Shown here: positions 1 through 11,741 of the stretch, piece by piece
Position numbering within the stretch: the first letter of the stretch is position 1
Layout: each line of letters opens with the position of its first letter
Made by a program: the position numbers and the translations under genes
The notes under the pieces: generated by a model
What the model was told of the DNA's origin: nothing
Seen by the model: only the letters and a program-made list of their open reading frames with translations
Database searches by the model: none
Assembly (NCBI RefSeq): GCF_001039355.2
Contig: NW_019775524.1
Span: 1,540,992 to 1,604,991 of the forward strand
Direction of reading: 5' to 3'
DNA from: Lingula anatina
Lineage: Eukaryota; Brachiopoda; Lingulata; Lingulida; Lingulidae
DNA: 64,000 nt

Positions 1-1223
1 GTGCAGTGGTGTTAGAAACGAAGCTGAGTGGTCATTTTAACATAGAGGTGAACGGCAGTGAAGACGGGTTGTCGGAGGAAAAAGAAGTTTTCTAAACAAC
101 ATGGTAAGATAACTCTCTTTTTTTACGCATTTTGGGCAGAGAAAACTTGTAGAAATAATAAATGCATGATATGAAAACGTGACACGGAACTTCAAGGTGC
201 AAAATCGTGCTTAATCCGGGTCAACTTGTTAAGAAAAAAATGCTGCGTCGACCGCCAGCGCGACAAAAAGCGTAAAGGGGAAATAATTCCCGGGAGTCTA
301 TAAATCGTTGTCATGTGGAAATTTGGCATTAATATAATCCGATATGTCCATATCTAAGTATTTTTGGGTGTTTTATGGTATGGGCTGCAATTACAACGAT
401 GTTTTAGAGGTCTTGAAGGACCTTGTGAAAACCAGGAAGTAGTTCGTAACTAACAAGTGGAATGTACCGATCTCCGACTGCTGTGCACAGCTGTATCGAT
501 TTGGCGTCTCGACTGCGTTCACACTAGAAGCTTTAGCCTACATCGATAGAATCGCGATTTGGGCTTAATCGCGATTGAAAGTGTCTCGTGTGAATGGGGT
601 TAGTGTGACAGTAACGTAGGTGTTCTTTTTTGGGGTGAGAAGATTAATTATTTTTTATTATTCATGGTTCCAGGAGACGGTGAAATTTCGATACCAAATC
701 CTTCACGTGGAACCCTAACATAATCAGACATAGTTTGCAATCTGTGCACTTAATATATTTAAGAGCATGCCTGTGACCTCATTTACGCCTAATTGGGATT
801 GGGTGTGTAGCCGGGGCTCATGGGGCGCAGCGCTCGAGGCTGCACCACGACCACACCCAAAGTAAAAGATGTAAAGAAAATAAGGGGGAGTGAATAAAAA
901 AGTGGTCGTATGCGGAATCATCTTCATTACTCAAGGGAGGAGTGATTTTTAAACGAAATGTACTTGAAAGACTTTAAAAAAAATATCTCTGGTTCCGCCT
1001 CGTATTAATACGTGTTCTCCAAGCATCCCCCACCGAAATTCATTCGTAGGCCTACTGTACATGTAGCACTGAATGCGCCATCTCGAGTTTGGGCTTGAGT
1101 TTGGGCTTGGTTTCTTCTTAACCCCCGACGGTATTTTAACGGAATATTATATCCGTAGAATGGCCCATCTCCCCACTGCCCAGCTTATAAAACAAAATGG
1201 TGGTGGTGGGAGGGGGGGGGGGA
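1..1223. other. Non-coding flank with no recognised feature
   Basis: I see no supported gene here. The open frames are short, lack splice-compatible neighbours and match no family I know. The only pattern is a small set of TCGCGAT-type motifs near 545-580. The segmental duplication begins immediately after, at about 1224. Confidence 0.5.
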
Positions 1224-1752
1224 GGATCCCCAGACACACCGAACCATGTCTCATTCATCATTCACTATTGTACAATTCTGAAAAGTGTAAACGTACGTTA
1301 AGGACACAGAATTTTTCTACGAAATAGTCCAATTAAAAAAATTAGTGATAATATGTGCACTTTATAATGGCATTTTATGTAATACTCCTTTCATTTCTCT
1401 CCTTTTCCCAGCGCTGATGGCAAAGGAATAAAATGAAAAACTGCGTAAGTATTCCCACGTCCAGTTTGAGTCCAAAGTGTAGAGAAAATATCTGATATCA
1501 ATAAATATAATCAACATCCAGTTAGACTGATAATTTTTATTACTATATCAGCAATTTCCACCTTTCATTTAGGTGTAACATTAATTGTTACTACATAATT
1601 ACAAAAATATAATTACTTATTTAGTATTTCAAAAACGAATAAAAAGAAAAATGAGAGTTTGCAAAACTTCGATCGTTTCTAAACATTTCACGTTCCAACT
1701 ACCAAAAAATGTTGATCGCACAAGGTTATCTGAGGCCGCCGTTTTCTTTCTG

Positions 1753-4700
1753 TTACATCTTTCCGAGGAGGAATGCTGCGAAGGTGGACATCAGTCCCAT
1801 AACAAGCAGACTGCTGGACACTGTGCCGCTGCCGTTGCAAAGTTCCCCGCTGCACACACACATAATCCCCTTCAAACCCTGTGCAGTCTGCTCCTGGCAA
1901 CCATTGGTCTGGCCGGCAACGGCACATGTGCGAGCGACGGTCTGGACTTCTGCAAACAGATAAAATAGAACTTCTGCAGAATTCTGCATTTGTCAAAAAC
2001 AGACAGTCATGACGATTTCATACAAGCTGTACTGCCTCGACTACTTAAGCGTATTAACTGTCATATCAAAGTATTAAACACACAAGGTATGTCAATATTT
2101 TATTTTCAGGTGAAATTTAAGAGACTATCTCTCTCACCTGAAGTCTCAGCCTTGGTTTTAAGACAGCCAGCGGGGCACTCTGTTGTTTTACCCGACTTTG
2201 CAGCCTTATCAAACGGGTCGTTACAATTTGTGCATAAGTAACACTTCACTGCGCTAGCTGAAAAAAACATTAATCATTTGTTTTAATGCGCCATTTACTC
2301 TCTGTTAAAGATGTAATAAGAAATCCTCGTAGTAGTACTGATAGCCTATGAACATAGTTAAATATGATGATGTTCTAAGCTAGGTTGGTTCGTCGGAATG
2401 TGCGTGGAAGGCTGATTGGAAAAATCAGAAGCAATATTGAAGTAAGAGTTGCATGTCTGTTTGAGCCCATTCAGAATAGGGACTAACTAGTCCAAGGGTC
2501 AAATATGGCTTTAATGCAGACATTCCTTATCTTAACGGTAGACCTAGACACCGACAGACCACGTAAGACGCTAAATAAAATGTATTTTGCAATAATCATA
2601 AAAGCAACCTCCAAAAAAGGCCATCAAACCTTGAATGTTTCTGGGACCATCACACGTCCTAAAACCATTATGCGGTTCAAACTGTGCATCAGAGAATTCG
2701 GGCAATTTTTGAAATTGTTTTTCTATATCAATTTAGATATCAAAGGAATCAAAACAGACATTTTACACATTTTAACTAGAGAATCAAAGGGGCGATACCG
2801 CCTCCGGGTATTGTACCACCAGCTGGAATAAGCGCATATTCGATTGAAAACAGAAAAGGGACACCACCTCCAGTATTGTACTCAGTACTTGACAAGCTTT
2901 ACAAAGTGCAGTAATTTTTTGTTGAAGATTACAATTTATAACAAAATCATGGGGAAAGTAAAAGGTAAAATCCGAATTTGTGAAGTGCAGCACATGGCAA
3001 AAAGTACGTGAAAGTCAAATTCAAGGTCACAGGAAGTTCAATAGTATCTGTGGGCATATCTTTGCCAGTTTTGAAAATATAAGGGACAGAAAATTTGCCA
3101 AGTTCAGTTCATGGTGAAAAAAAAGGCCAAAGGTCAATTTCAAGGTCACAGATAAGTAGGATATGACTTCCTACTCAAGTTCAACAGTGACTATGTGCAT
3201 ATCTCGACCAGTTTAGGAGATATAAGGGACAGAAAATTTGCAAAATTCAGTTCACGGTGAAAAGTAAGTTAAAGGTCAATTTCAAGGTCACAGTTAGCAT
3301 CCTATTCAAGTTCAATAGTAACTATGGACATATCTCTGCTAGTTTTGGAAATATAAGGGACCGAACATTTGCAAAGTTCAGTTCATAGAAAAAAATATTC
3401 CAAAGGTCAATTTCAAGGTCAGAGCTGGATTGTCAGAATATAACTTTCTATTCAAGTTCAATATGGACATATCCCTGCTAATTTTGGAGTTATTTCCGTT
3501 TTATTTTCACCACTGAACATTGCGACGTTGTACATTTTGATGTACACCTCGTAAACCGTATGGAAAACAAACTAACAAAAAAACAAACAAACACTACTTC
3601 CAGTTGTGTACTTGACAAGCTCTAAGAAATGCAAAAGACAAGAGATCTCTAGCATTTACGGTTCCAGAATTAGAGAAAGGTTTCATTTTTGGCATCTAAT
3701 GGCTGCTTCTCGCTGCCCATAATATTATAGGTTAGGTCTCTGCAGTTTCTGACAAAAGCCCATTTTTAGAAAATTCTGGCCCGTTTGACCTTGAAATAAA
3801 GGTCAAAGGGCAAATCCATGGGCAAATTTGAAATCTCCACATATGGCTTTCGGCCAGCCATCTATATAAATTTTTCCCATAATTCCTTCGGTTTGGGAGA
3901 TATTTAGCATTTAATTTTGCAAATGTTGGGCAAGGGTGCATTGCGACGAGCACCTAGACCAGTGCACCGACAAAGCCCAAAATTTACGTGGATCGAGTTG
4001 AGATTATATGTGACCTAAATCCAAGAGAAGGGTACATAGGCTCTTGAAGTCTAGGAGGAGAAGCGGTAACGGTGACATGGCGGCTGAGCCGGCGGACGAG
4101 ACAGGTCGGGACTAAAACCATGTGTACTGCCAGGTTAGGTACATAAAAACCAAATCTAGATTTCACCACATATAACATAAAATGAAAACTGATCTATTTA
4201 ACTGACGTTGTCGTTATTTGGTTCCCACGTACTTTAGACACTATGTTTATTTACAATGGAATTTATTTAAATAAAAGGGACTTTATTTTATTTTATTTTA
4301 ATTTTTAAATCTTTAAAAGGATAATTCAGTTACTCATTAGAATTAAATTTAGATTCCGTTGTGCTATGGACTGTATAAAGGCGGGAGCAGAACGCCTATG
4401 GTTCGGGAAGGACTCCAACGGCAAGCGTTTAATTCGGTGGGCGACGAGGTAAGGAAACCTTATACTTAATTTTCTGATGGAAGTTCATTTGTGTAGTCTG
4501 TTGATTATATTTTAAGACTAAACTTTTCATTTTCTATATTAAATTGAAACTGTGCCTTACTCATTTCTTATTTAGTGTAGATAATGAAAGATAAGCTTTA
4601 GAAATGATACATAATTCTTCTATTTTTCTACTGCAGTTATGACTTTCAAGGCGTGCACAGGCTTCTTACAGGCCTACTTTTGACGCGCCTCTTGCTAAAG

Positions 4701-5239
4701 GGGGCTACTTCTTGCAATTTCCACATAACAAACATCCATACACGACAAAACAAAATTGAACTTTAATTTTTATAAGTCTTCCTATTAATTACAACTATAA
4801 CCTGGAGTCATAAATTTTAGCAAAAGTGTTTTTGTTAACCTTATCATTTTTATCTTTATTTAGTTTTAATAGAATAGTCCACTAAATGTTTATCTAGCAT
4901 AAAATGTTTTTACTACTTGTATTTTCTTTTATGCATCTTTTTTTCTACAAACCCTATCCTTCTTTTTTTACTCTTTCAGTATATATCCCATAATATTAGC
5001 AAAGCATGGCTATTTGCCAAGAAAACAAAAAGTTATTTTTATAAATATATTTATGAGACAAGTAATATCTTAGGTTTATAAGTCTATATGGCAGCTTTAC
5101 ACCTACAAATCTAATGTTTACTCTTGTTGAAAGGTTATTTTCTCTAAAGTAGCATAGTCTGAAGGCTTTCAAACTTACTTGTATCGATAGAAACCCAGCA
5201 AACAACGAGCAAAATAGCAACAATGGAAAACTTGGTCAT
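1753..5239 (-). CDS. Ly6/uPAR-type three-finger GPI-anchored protein (copy A)
   Basis: Three exons read leftward: exon 1 at 5239-5179, exon 2 at 2257-2138, exon 3 at 1949-1753. Together they give 378 nt, 125 aa, with both introns in phase 1 and GT-AG boundaries. Exon 1 encodes a signal peptide (MTKFSIVAILLVVCWVSIDT). Exon 2 starts the LU domain (KCYLCTNC, then TECPAGC) and exon 3 finishes it (TCAV, GC, MCVCSGELCNG). The ten cysteines and the closing LCN motif are the hallmark of the family. A hydrophobic C-terminus (LLVMGLMSTFAAFLL) follows, fitting a GPI-anchor signal, so the product should sit on the outer cell surface. LU proteins bind receptors, proteases or complement; the partner here cannot be told. 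It is not a recognised toxin. A TATAAAAG box lies about 95 bp upstream of the ATG. Confidence 0.85.
2990..3500. repeat. About 130-bp tandem repeat with TCAAGGTCA motifs
   Basis: Four degenerate units each contain AAAGGTCAA-TTCAAGGTCA followed by TTCAATAGTAACTATGG and TTTGG-ATATAAGGGAC. Exact TCAAGGTCA is at 3021, 3140, 3282 and 3413, spaced 119, 142 and 131 bp. The array lies in intron 1 of Ly6 gene A. A related array is at 17190-17560. Confidence 0.8.
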
Positions 5240-5332
5240 CCTGTCAAGATGGTAAATGAAATCTTCCAAAGTTTCGGTTCTGCTTAATCGGCACGCTTTG
5301 TCCTCAAACTGACGCCTTTCCTTGCTGTGGAC

Positions 5333-5340
5333 CTTTTATA
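5333..5340 (-). promoter_or_regulatory. TATA box of Ly6 gene A
   Basis: On the minus strand this reads TATAAAAG, 93 bp before the start codon at 5239. The corresponding element is kept in copy B at 19503-19511, where the coding exon has been lost. Confidence 0.6.
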
Positions 5341-5634
5341 CACGCTGTTGCCCCTTAACAACAGCCATCCAATCGAATCACATCGCGGTCCGTATGTGTT
5401 TTCGTTATGACGCGTAATTTAAGTTACGCCTATTCATTCACTCCTATTTCTTCTACTATCTAAAACCGAAAATGCGTCTTTCTAAATTCATTTGATAAAT
5501 ATATATTATATTCCTCTTTTTACCAAAAGAAGATTAGATCTGAGCGTGTTACATGGCAAAGCAGTATAAAAACTTTGTTCCTTCAAACACGGACTCCACA
5601 GCTGGGAAATTATCAGGTGGTTTATGGGTTTAGC

Positions 5635-5955
5635 ATGGGGTCTTCAAGGGTAAGGTAGGATTTCGCAATGCTAATTTTCAGGTTTATTTGAAGGGGGGTC
5701 CGCGGATGCGACGTCGACACTCCCCCCCCCCCCTTTGGCGTGGGGTTCGGGGCCCGGGGCCCCTAAAATTTTGGTATTTTTGATCATTTTAGAGGGTGAA
5801 CGGTGCCATTTGGTACGGTTCAGAACTATGATTCAGCTAGTCAAAGTCTTATTTCAAGAGAGGACCATTTGTGTTTTTTTTTTTCAGAAATCGAAGGGGG
5901 GGGGGGGTCAGGACCCCCCTTTCCCCCCCCCCCCCCCTCCAATCCGCCACAGATT
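5635..5955. repeat. Dispersed repeat with G/C homopolymer runs (copy 1)
   Basis: Contains GGGTCCGCGGATGCGACG, a 12-C run near 5721, TTTGGCGTGGGGTTCGGGG, then long G and C runs at 5887-5937, ending AATCCGCCAC. The same order of landmarks recurs at 7389-7659, so this is a copied element. The open frames here are low-complexity artefacts. Confidence 0.65.
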
Positions 5956-6772
5956 TTTGATGTGGTTTGTTTTCCCTAAAATATTCCGAAGAAAACGTTG
6001 CTGACAGTTCCTGAATGCGGTTGAAATGGTTGAAATTTGCGACAGACTTGTAATAGGAAAAAACTTCACCCTCGTTTTTCTTTGGGCCTTTTTCGAAGGA
6101 ACAGTTGCTACAAGTAAACCTGTCAGTTTGTTTGTTGAAACTTCCCATTTTCCATTCATTTAATAATCTATTGCACGAATCTGTCGAATTTAATGATATG
6201 CAAATACATCCACCAGTTTTATGTTTTATTGCTTCAGTCAATGTAATGAGATTAACTTATCTTTGACTGCACAGGGTTCGGGCCAACTTTTTTGTGTCGA
6301 GTTTAAGCTAACTTCGTGATTAATAATTGCATGTATCGTGTGCCTTGATAATAACACATTTTATAACATTTTAACTCCATTAGTTACATATGATCGTGAA
6401 ATTCACATTACGCAAGGAAGCTTAATGCCTCTCCTTGGCTTTTTCATTTTTTTTAAGTTTCTACAAACGTGTCCGTATATTATCTGGACTTAAGACCAAT
6501 GATTACCACCCCATGCTCTAGACAAATGGATGGACTTCAAACTGTTTATGAAGAGTAACTTTTTTGTGATACCATTGTTTGTCCTATCCCATTAATTGTG
6601 GATATTTGTCTAATAAATTGAATTAATCATACAAATCTGCGACATTACGTTTCTTTACAAGTATATTAAATAAACTTAATTTGCAGGACTATATCAAATA
6701 ACTTATCCAAGTTTAGCTCGGAGAGAGATATAGGGGGAGGCTACGTGATGGCACGTGCACGTGCAGGAATCC

Positions 6773-6921
6773 TACCCTCTACCAGGGCGACATATTGATT
6801 TTACACAGATATTCACAGATATGTCTCTAGATAGACTGACAACAGACTAAAATGACCGTCTATCTAAAGACATTTCTGTGAATATCTGTGGAAAATCAAT
6901 CTGTCGCCCTGGTAGAGGGTA
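6773..6921. mobile_element. Snapback MITE, copy i, with 9-bp target duplication
   Basis: The element starts TACCCTCTACCAGGGCGAC and ends with its reverse complement. Most of the 149 bp can fold into one hairpin. It is flanked on both sides by the exact 9-bp direct repeat CAGGAATCC (6764-6772 and 6922-6930). A 9-bp duplication is typical of Mutator-type elements, but no transposase is present. Other copies are at 8416 and 13971. Confidence 0.85.
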
Positions 6922-7388
6922 CAGGAATCCAGCCTTGTGTGTTTGATGATAGTCCGATGTCTGGCACGTTCCCTGAATAGGGTGCCGCTTTTAAAGATTT
7001 CGTCCAACCAAGGAGTTTTTAGCCCCCCCCCCCCCCCCATGTCCTTTTATCTTATATCTTTAGTTGTAGCTAGGGGGTGAATACATACTAAAACTAACAA
7101 TACAGTCATATCCATGCTTTTTGTAAGTTAGGCATTTAACGTGTGTTAAATATCTTTCACTTTGTCCTTTCACTATTTTAGTGACGCATTAACCTCATTG
7201 CTATTCTTAGAAGAAGTTTCACGTTAACAAGAAATCGTAATTTATATTGATAAGATGTTTTTTCAAGATTAAATCTGAACTTTGACAAAACTGGGGTAAA
7301 CCGGATATTAAGCAAACAGAAAGTAAACATTACACCACTTTATGAATAAGTGAGAAACTAGTAAAGACTGTGACCTTTATCTCTGACC

Positions 7389-7659
7389 AGGGTCGGATCC
7401 AGGATCATTTGAAGCAGGTGGGTCCACGGACGCGAAGCCGACCCTCCGCCCCCTTTGCGTGGGGTTCGGGGCCGCTTAAGGGCCCCGAAATAAATTGGTA
7501 TTTTAGAGGGCGAACGGTGCTATTTGGTACGGTTTAGAACTACAGTATGATTCAGCTAGTCAAAATTATAATTTCAAGCGGGGACCATTGGTGTGATTTT
7601 TTTTAGAAATCGAAGGGACCCCTTGACTCCACCCCCCCCCCATCTAAATCCGCCACTGT
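7389..7659. mobile_element. MITE-like dispersed repeat (copy 2), CAG-GGCGGAT termini
   Basis: Starts CAGGGTCGGATCCAGGA and ends TCTAAATCCGCCACTG, so the termini are imperfect inverted repeats of the form CAGTGGCGGATYYAGA. The interior shares TTTGCGTGGGGTTCGGGG and a C run with 5635-5955. TCTGAC occurs just outside both ends. The paralogous block has no element at the corresponding place near 19648. hAT-like by terminus only. Confidence 0.6.
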
Positions 7660-7748
7660 CTGACTAATTCCGTAGTTGTCATACATGACAAAAGTGTTCT
7701 TGTTACACCAGTAGTCATGTAGGCCTCATAGATCTGTGTTGCTATTGT

Positions 7749-8640
7749 AACGGATTTTATTTAAGTCCAGTTTACAGTAATTAAATAAGGATCTGTCATT
7801 GTTTTAAAGGTTCCGATCAAATAAGAAACGAGCAACATAAAGAGTAAAGTTTATTAAAGTCCATCAAAACAAAATGTTCCAGTAAGTAAAAGTCCTGTGT
7901 GTGCATTAATGTCCAAAATGAAACATCCGTTCCGAGTACTGGAATCGTAGGAACACAGGTCGACACTCAACTACGGTGCGGTCTGCGACGAAGGGTTCCG
8001 ACACGGCGCGAACCCTGTGCACTGTACCTGCGAGAATCTAGACGGTAGATTCCCCGAGTGCTGCCAGCCAACGGTAACCTAGGGTTCCGACACGGCGTAA
8101 ACCCTGTACCGGCGTGAACAGAAACAACCAACCGCTCCAGTACCATAGAGAGTGAAACTCGCTAAATAGGAGCCTCGAGCTGAAAGCGTCTCCTGAATCC
8201 TAAGTCTTCAGCTCAGATTGAGGTGAGCCCACTGCATAACAAAAAGGCCGATGTCATTCTAACCCAGGGGGCGTGAGAGGGAGGGTATGAACGTTTCCTA
8301 CCTTTCTCTGATTCCCATCGGAACTTATTGATACTGCAAATGTCCATAGAAATGGTACACTGATCATAAATATATTAAATCAATGAAGAGGCACATAAAT
8401 CTCCCCCAACAATCATACCCTCTACCAGGGCGACTGATAGATTTTTACGGATATTCACAGATATGTCTCTAGCTAGATAGATTGTCATTTTAACTGACTT
8501 AGAGTTAAAATGACAATCTATCTAGCTAGAGACATATCTGTGAATATCCGTAAAAAACTATCAGTCGCCCTGGTAGAGGGTAAACATTTATCAACTTAAA
8601 ACAACAGTCCACGTGGTAACTAAAATTTTCATTACACAAT
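7749..8640. mobile_element. Insertion absent from the paralogous block; possible LTR-type fragment
   Basis: In copy B the flanks GTTGCTAT and TAAGCTAACCGTTGAGTCA are nearly adjacent (19739-19795), whereas here they are about 0.9 kb apart. The insert begins TGTAACGGATTTTATTT, resembling the start of the solo LTR at 11742 (TGTCACGGGTGTTTT). It contains a second snapback MITE. I could not fix its right end or a target duplication, so the class is uncertain. No open reading frame of note. Confidence 0.4.
8416..8582. mobile_element. Snapback MITE, copy ii (near-perfect hairpin)
   Basis: Starts TACCCTCTACCAGGGCGACT and ends with the complementary GGTAGAGGGTA. The two arms pair over almost the whole 167 bp, with a short loop around ACTGACTTAGAG. 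The flanking 9-mers are only loosely alike, so the target duplication has decayed or is different. Confidence 0.85.
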
Positions 8641-9519
8641 CTTCATGTAGGTATTGATTTAAGCTAACCGTTGAGTCAGCATTTGATGCTCATGCATGAG
8701 TACGGCCTATCCTATCTCAAAACCGTCAGAGGATTTTTATTTTCGCAACTATTTAATCTGTGTTTGATATTTTTGTGTTTAACATTGAAATGCACTCATG
8801 TACCAAATATTGAGTACCTGGAATGTTTACTCTAATTTGTTCAAAGTCTTTTTATGTATAAAACAATTTTGTTCAAGACTATGCTTAATTTTCGTCTCTA
8901 TGTTTAGCTGTACTATTAATTAATGTTGAAAAAAAAGAATAAAGACGGAAATAAACTTCATGTATGGAAAAGCATAACGTTGATATCTGTATTCTTTTAA
9001 GTTTACCACTTCCTTCCTCAGTTTTGATTTTCAACTGAATTCGTCCCGTGATTGCACAGCTGATTTTTAACGCTATGATGGGTTTAGAATCCATTTTTTC
9101 TCTGTGGTTCGTTGATTTTCGGAAGCAAAAGAGTAAAATGAAAATGGTTTATATCTACTGTCAAACGTCACCTCTTACATTTTCTGTTTGAAAAAGGGTT
9201 TAAGACTAGTTTATGGTACCTTGATATTCTTTTCCTTTGGAGTTTAGGTTCAAAGATACAGTTTGCACCTTGTCATGTGCCCTCACTTTGATAAATGTTG
9301 TATTTTCAGTGGTAATAATTGAGGATAGCCCAGAGTGAAAATCAACCAAGATTTCGTGGAAAAAATAATGGCAGACTAGCAAATGACGAATAAAAACTGA
9401 CAAAATTTTTAAAATGGAGGTTTTTCTGGTTGTTTTCTGAATGGCAGTCTATTGTACGACAGTGCAAATTCACCTTGAGTTCGGTTTCACTTTTGTATTG
9501 CTTTCTAAGAAGACATTCC

Positions 9520-10080
9520 ATGTGCATGAGTTTCACCCTTGTAAAAAAAAAAGTTAACCCCGCCACACGCAGATCGTGTGTTTTCTACTTTCATATGGCG
9601 TCACTCAGTGCAAAAACCCATCTCGGTTGGTTTCCATATAAAGAGGTTCCATCTAAAGAGGTTTGTCATTTTAGGCGAGATGCCTTTCCGCTTGTTGTCA
9701 TTGTGTCTGTGGTGTCACCGCTTTCCATCCAACGGAACTGAAGCAATCACTTTTTCTATTCTATTTAGAATCAAGAGCATTGGTTTGTTTACTGAAGTTT
9801 TAATTGTATCTGACAAATATATTCACAAACACTATTCGCAGCAGATAATTTCAAAGTTTGGAGTCTTGTAATGTGAAAGCATGTGTCATCGTGCGTGCAA
9901 TTTAGAGATGCCTGGTACGTATTTCATGAGAACTACGTATGAAATATAACGTACAGTTCTAGACAAGCATCGTGTAACTGTAAGATTATCTTTTGTTTGC
10001 GGTAACCTATTAGTTCTCCGGTATCTTCCCCCTGACAAATACACGGCACCCGAACATACGTTATCTGAGCATGCAGTGGG
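9520..10080. repeat. Distal part of segmental duplication, copy A
   Basis: Pairs with 21333-22110 (GTGCATGAGTTTYACCCTTG, TCATATGGYGTCACTCAGTG, and the stretch ending ACGTTATCTGAGCATGCAGT). Copy B differs by a palindromic MITE at 21530. No coding function is apparent in either copy. Confidence 0.75.
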
Positions 10081-10338
10081 AGACGCGTTGTCCGGAACCG
10101 CGCAAAATTTAGCTATAAATCAAATTTAGAAATAGGTTCGAAATACAGACACCGTTGAAGACTTTTAGTTTGGATAACGCGTAAATACCTTCCAAGTTCG
10201 TGGTCAAAAAATTGTTACGTGTAGATCGCTATGAGGAAATCCAACGCTGACAACAATAACCAGTTTCAATCATTTAATGTTCACTCGTCGCTTGCCCAGG
10301 TACATTCTGACGATATGTTGTATATTAGACCCTTTAGT

Positions 10339-10404
10339 ATCTAACCAAGACAATGGCTTCATGAACTTCCTACTAACCAAGACAATGGCTTCATGAACTT
10401 CCTA
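10339..10404. repeat. Two-unit direct repeat
   Basis: The stretch TAACCAAGACAATGGCTTCA followed by TGAACTTCCTA occurs twice back to back, and a partial third unit (ATCAATGGCTTCTTAATC) follows. Confidence 0.7.
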
Positions 10405-10679
10405 ATCAATGGCTTCTTAATCAGAATAGTAAACAAGCCTACTCTGCCTCTTTAGACTTTACCTAACGTATTATGAGGAGTAACAGTCTACAGTAAAAAT
10501 GTATTACGTGAAGTTACCGAAATTGCCTGTGAATAAATACTAAATTATTGGCGAAGACTATAATTTCATTTATAGTGCAATATATTCCGGGAATCTCCCT
10601 CGCTAGAGCAGTAACATACATGTGGTCGCCAGACATACCGTCGCCACTCAACTCGCTGCGCGCAATCATTATACACTTG

Positions 10680-10872
10680 GGCTTCGTTCACATGGAAAGT
10701 CTATTTTCTAAAAATCTATTTTCTATTCGCGGTATCTTATTATCACAGTCTGTCCCCTGAATATCCCGCGGCGTAATTACTGGCAGCGCGAGCCAGTTAC
10801 TTATACAAAGCTGTAATTAATTCTCGGCTGTGCTCGCATTCTATAAAATCTCATCCTCCGTTGCCGCATCTC
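10680..10872 (+). mobile_element. Left half of the GGCTTCGTTC Harbinger-type MITE
   Basis: Matches the left arm of the full element at 14691-15215: GGCTTCGTTCACATGGAAAG, then ATATCCCGCGGCGTAATTAC and GGCTGTGCTCGCATTCTATA. It stops after TTGCCGCATC, and no right terminus is found nearby. Confidence 0.75.
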
Positions 10873-10924
10873 TTGTACTCTCAAAATGTTATGCAAAATG
10901 TTTGATGTGGCATTAATTGTTATG

Positions 10925-11426
10925 TGCATTGCAGAGGAGAACCAATTCCCAAAAAATCTGGACCAATTCCACCACGCTCTTTAGGATGGATAGGACAGTA
11001 TCCCACAAAACTGAATTCTTACCCTTGCTGAAGGCTTGCCGCGCCGCCTACAGGAGATAATGGCAGTACGGGGTAGACAGACACGCTATTAGCACGTGAC
11101 CTTTATTGAGCACATCCTAAACCTAATTGTGTGTAAAATTGGTGACATTTGATGGTTTCTTTTCAATTTAATAGACATTTCTTTACATCTGTGGAAATCA
11201 CAGTAAAACATTGGACTTGGGGGGGTATCTGTTATAAAACTGACTTAATAGTCTAAAATGTGCATATTTTCACCACTATTTTGTATTTTCTGAACCATTA
11301 ATCATGTTAGACATGGTATCTGGAATAAAAAGCACCGTTTATAAAAATTTACATCTGTGAGGTGATCATTTGTAAATATAAGTACATGGAAATGGGGGTG
11401 GGACAACCTATTTGACCAATGTTGTA
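10925..11426 (+). mobile_element. Truncated Tc1/mariner element with decayed transposase C-terminus
   Basis: Plus-strand translation of 10931-11095 gives pieces such as NLDQFHHAL, DSIPQN and GLPRRLQEIMAVRGRQTRY, interrupted by stops. They match the C-terminal end of Tc1 transposases. The 3' terminal repeat (GGTGGGACAACCTATTTGACC to TTGTA) ends at 11426, followed by the target dinucleotide TA. The 5' half is missing. The same family is inverted at 18723-19404. Confidence 0.8.
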
Positions 11427-11741
11427 TAAGGATCCCCGGACACACCGAGCCATCTCTAATTCATCATTCATTATTGTACAATTATAAAAAGTGTAAACAC
11501 AAAATTTTTTTACGAAATCGTCCACTTAAAAAATTAGTGATAATATGTATACTCAAAAATGGCATTTTATGTAATACTTCTCATTCCTTTTCTCTCTTTT
11601 TTGCCAGCGCTGGTGGCAAAGGAATAAAATGAAAAACTGCGCAGGTATTCCCACGTCTAGTTTGAGTCCAAAGCGTAGAGAAAATATCTGATATCAATAA
11701 ATATAATCAACATCCAGTTAGACTGATAATTTTAATTACTA

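Larger units (their letters stand above)
1224..5427. repeat. Segmental duplication, copy A (Ly6 block)
   Basis: This block aligns by eye with 11430-19597. Shared landmarks are the GGATCCCC-GACACACC start, the Ly6 exons, the TCAAGGTCA tandem repeats, the intronic stretch with GTTTGACCTTGAAATAAAGG, and the Ly6 promoter ending CGCGTAATTTAAGTTA. The copies differ by point changes and by insertions that I annotate separately. Homology resumes in pieces further right: 7175-7228, 7660-7745 and 9520-10080 pair with about 19605-19640, 19648-19750 and 21333-22110. Copy A often acts as the empty site that proves insertions in copy B. Confidence 0.85.

Noticed and set aside
2990-3500. CRISPR-like array
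   Set aside because: The units are long, diverged tandem repeats without a constant repeat and unique spacers, in an animal genome.
1753-5239. Three-finger toxin identity for the Ly6 genes
   Set aside because: The ten-cysteine pattern is shared by LU-domain proteins in general, and the C-terminal hydrophobic tail indicates a GPI-anchored surface protein rather than a secreted toxin.
5735-6241. Overlapping open frames of 83-130 residues
   Set aside because: They run through poly-G and poly-C tracts of a dispersed repeat and encode glycine or proline runs.
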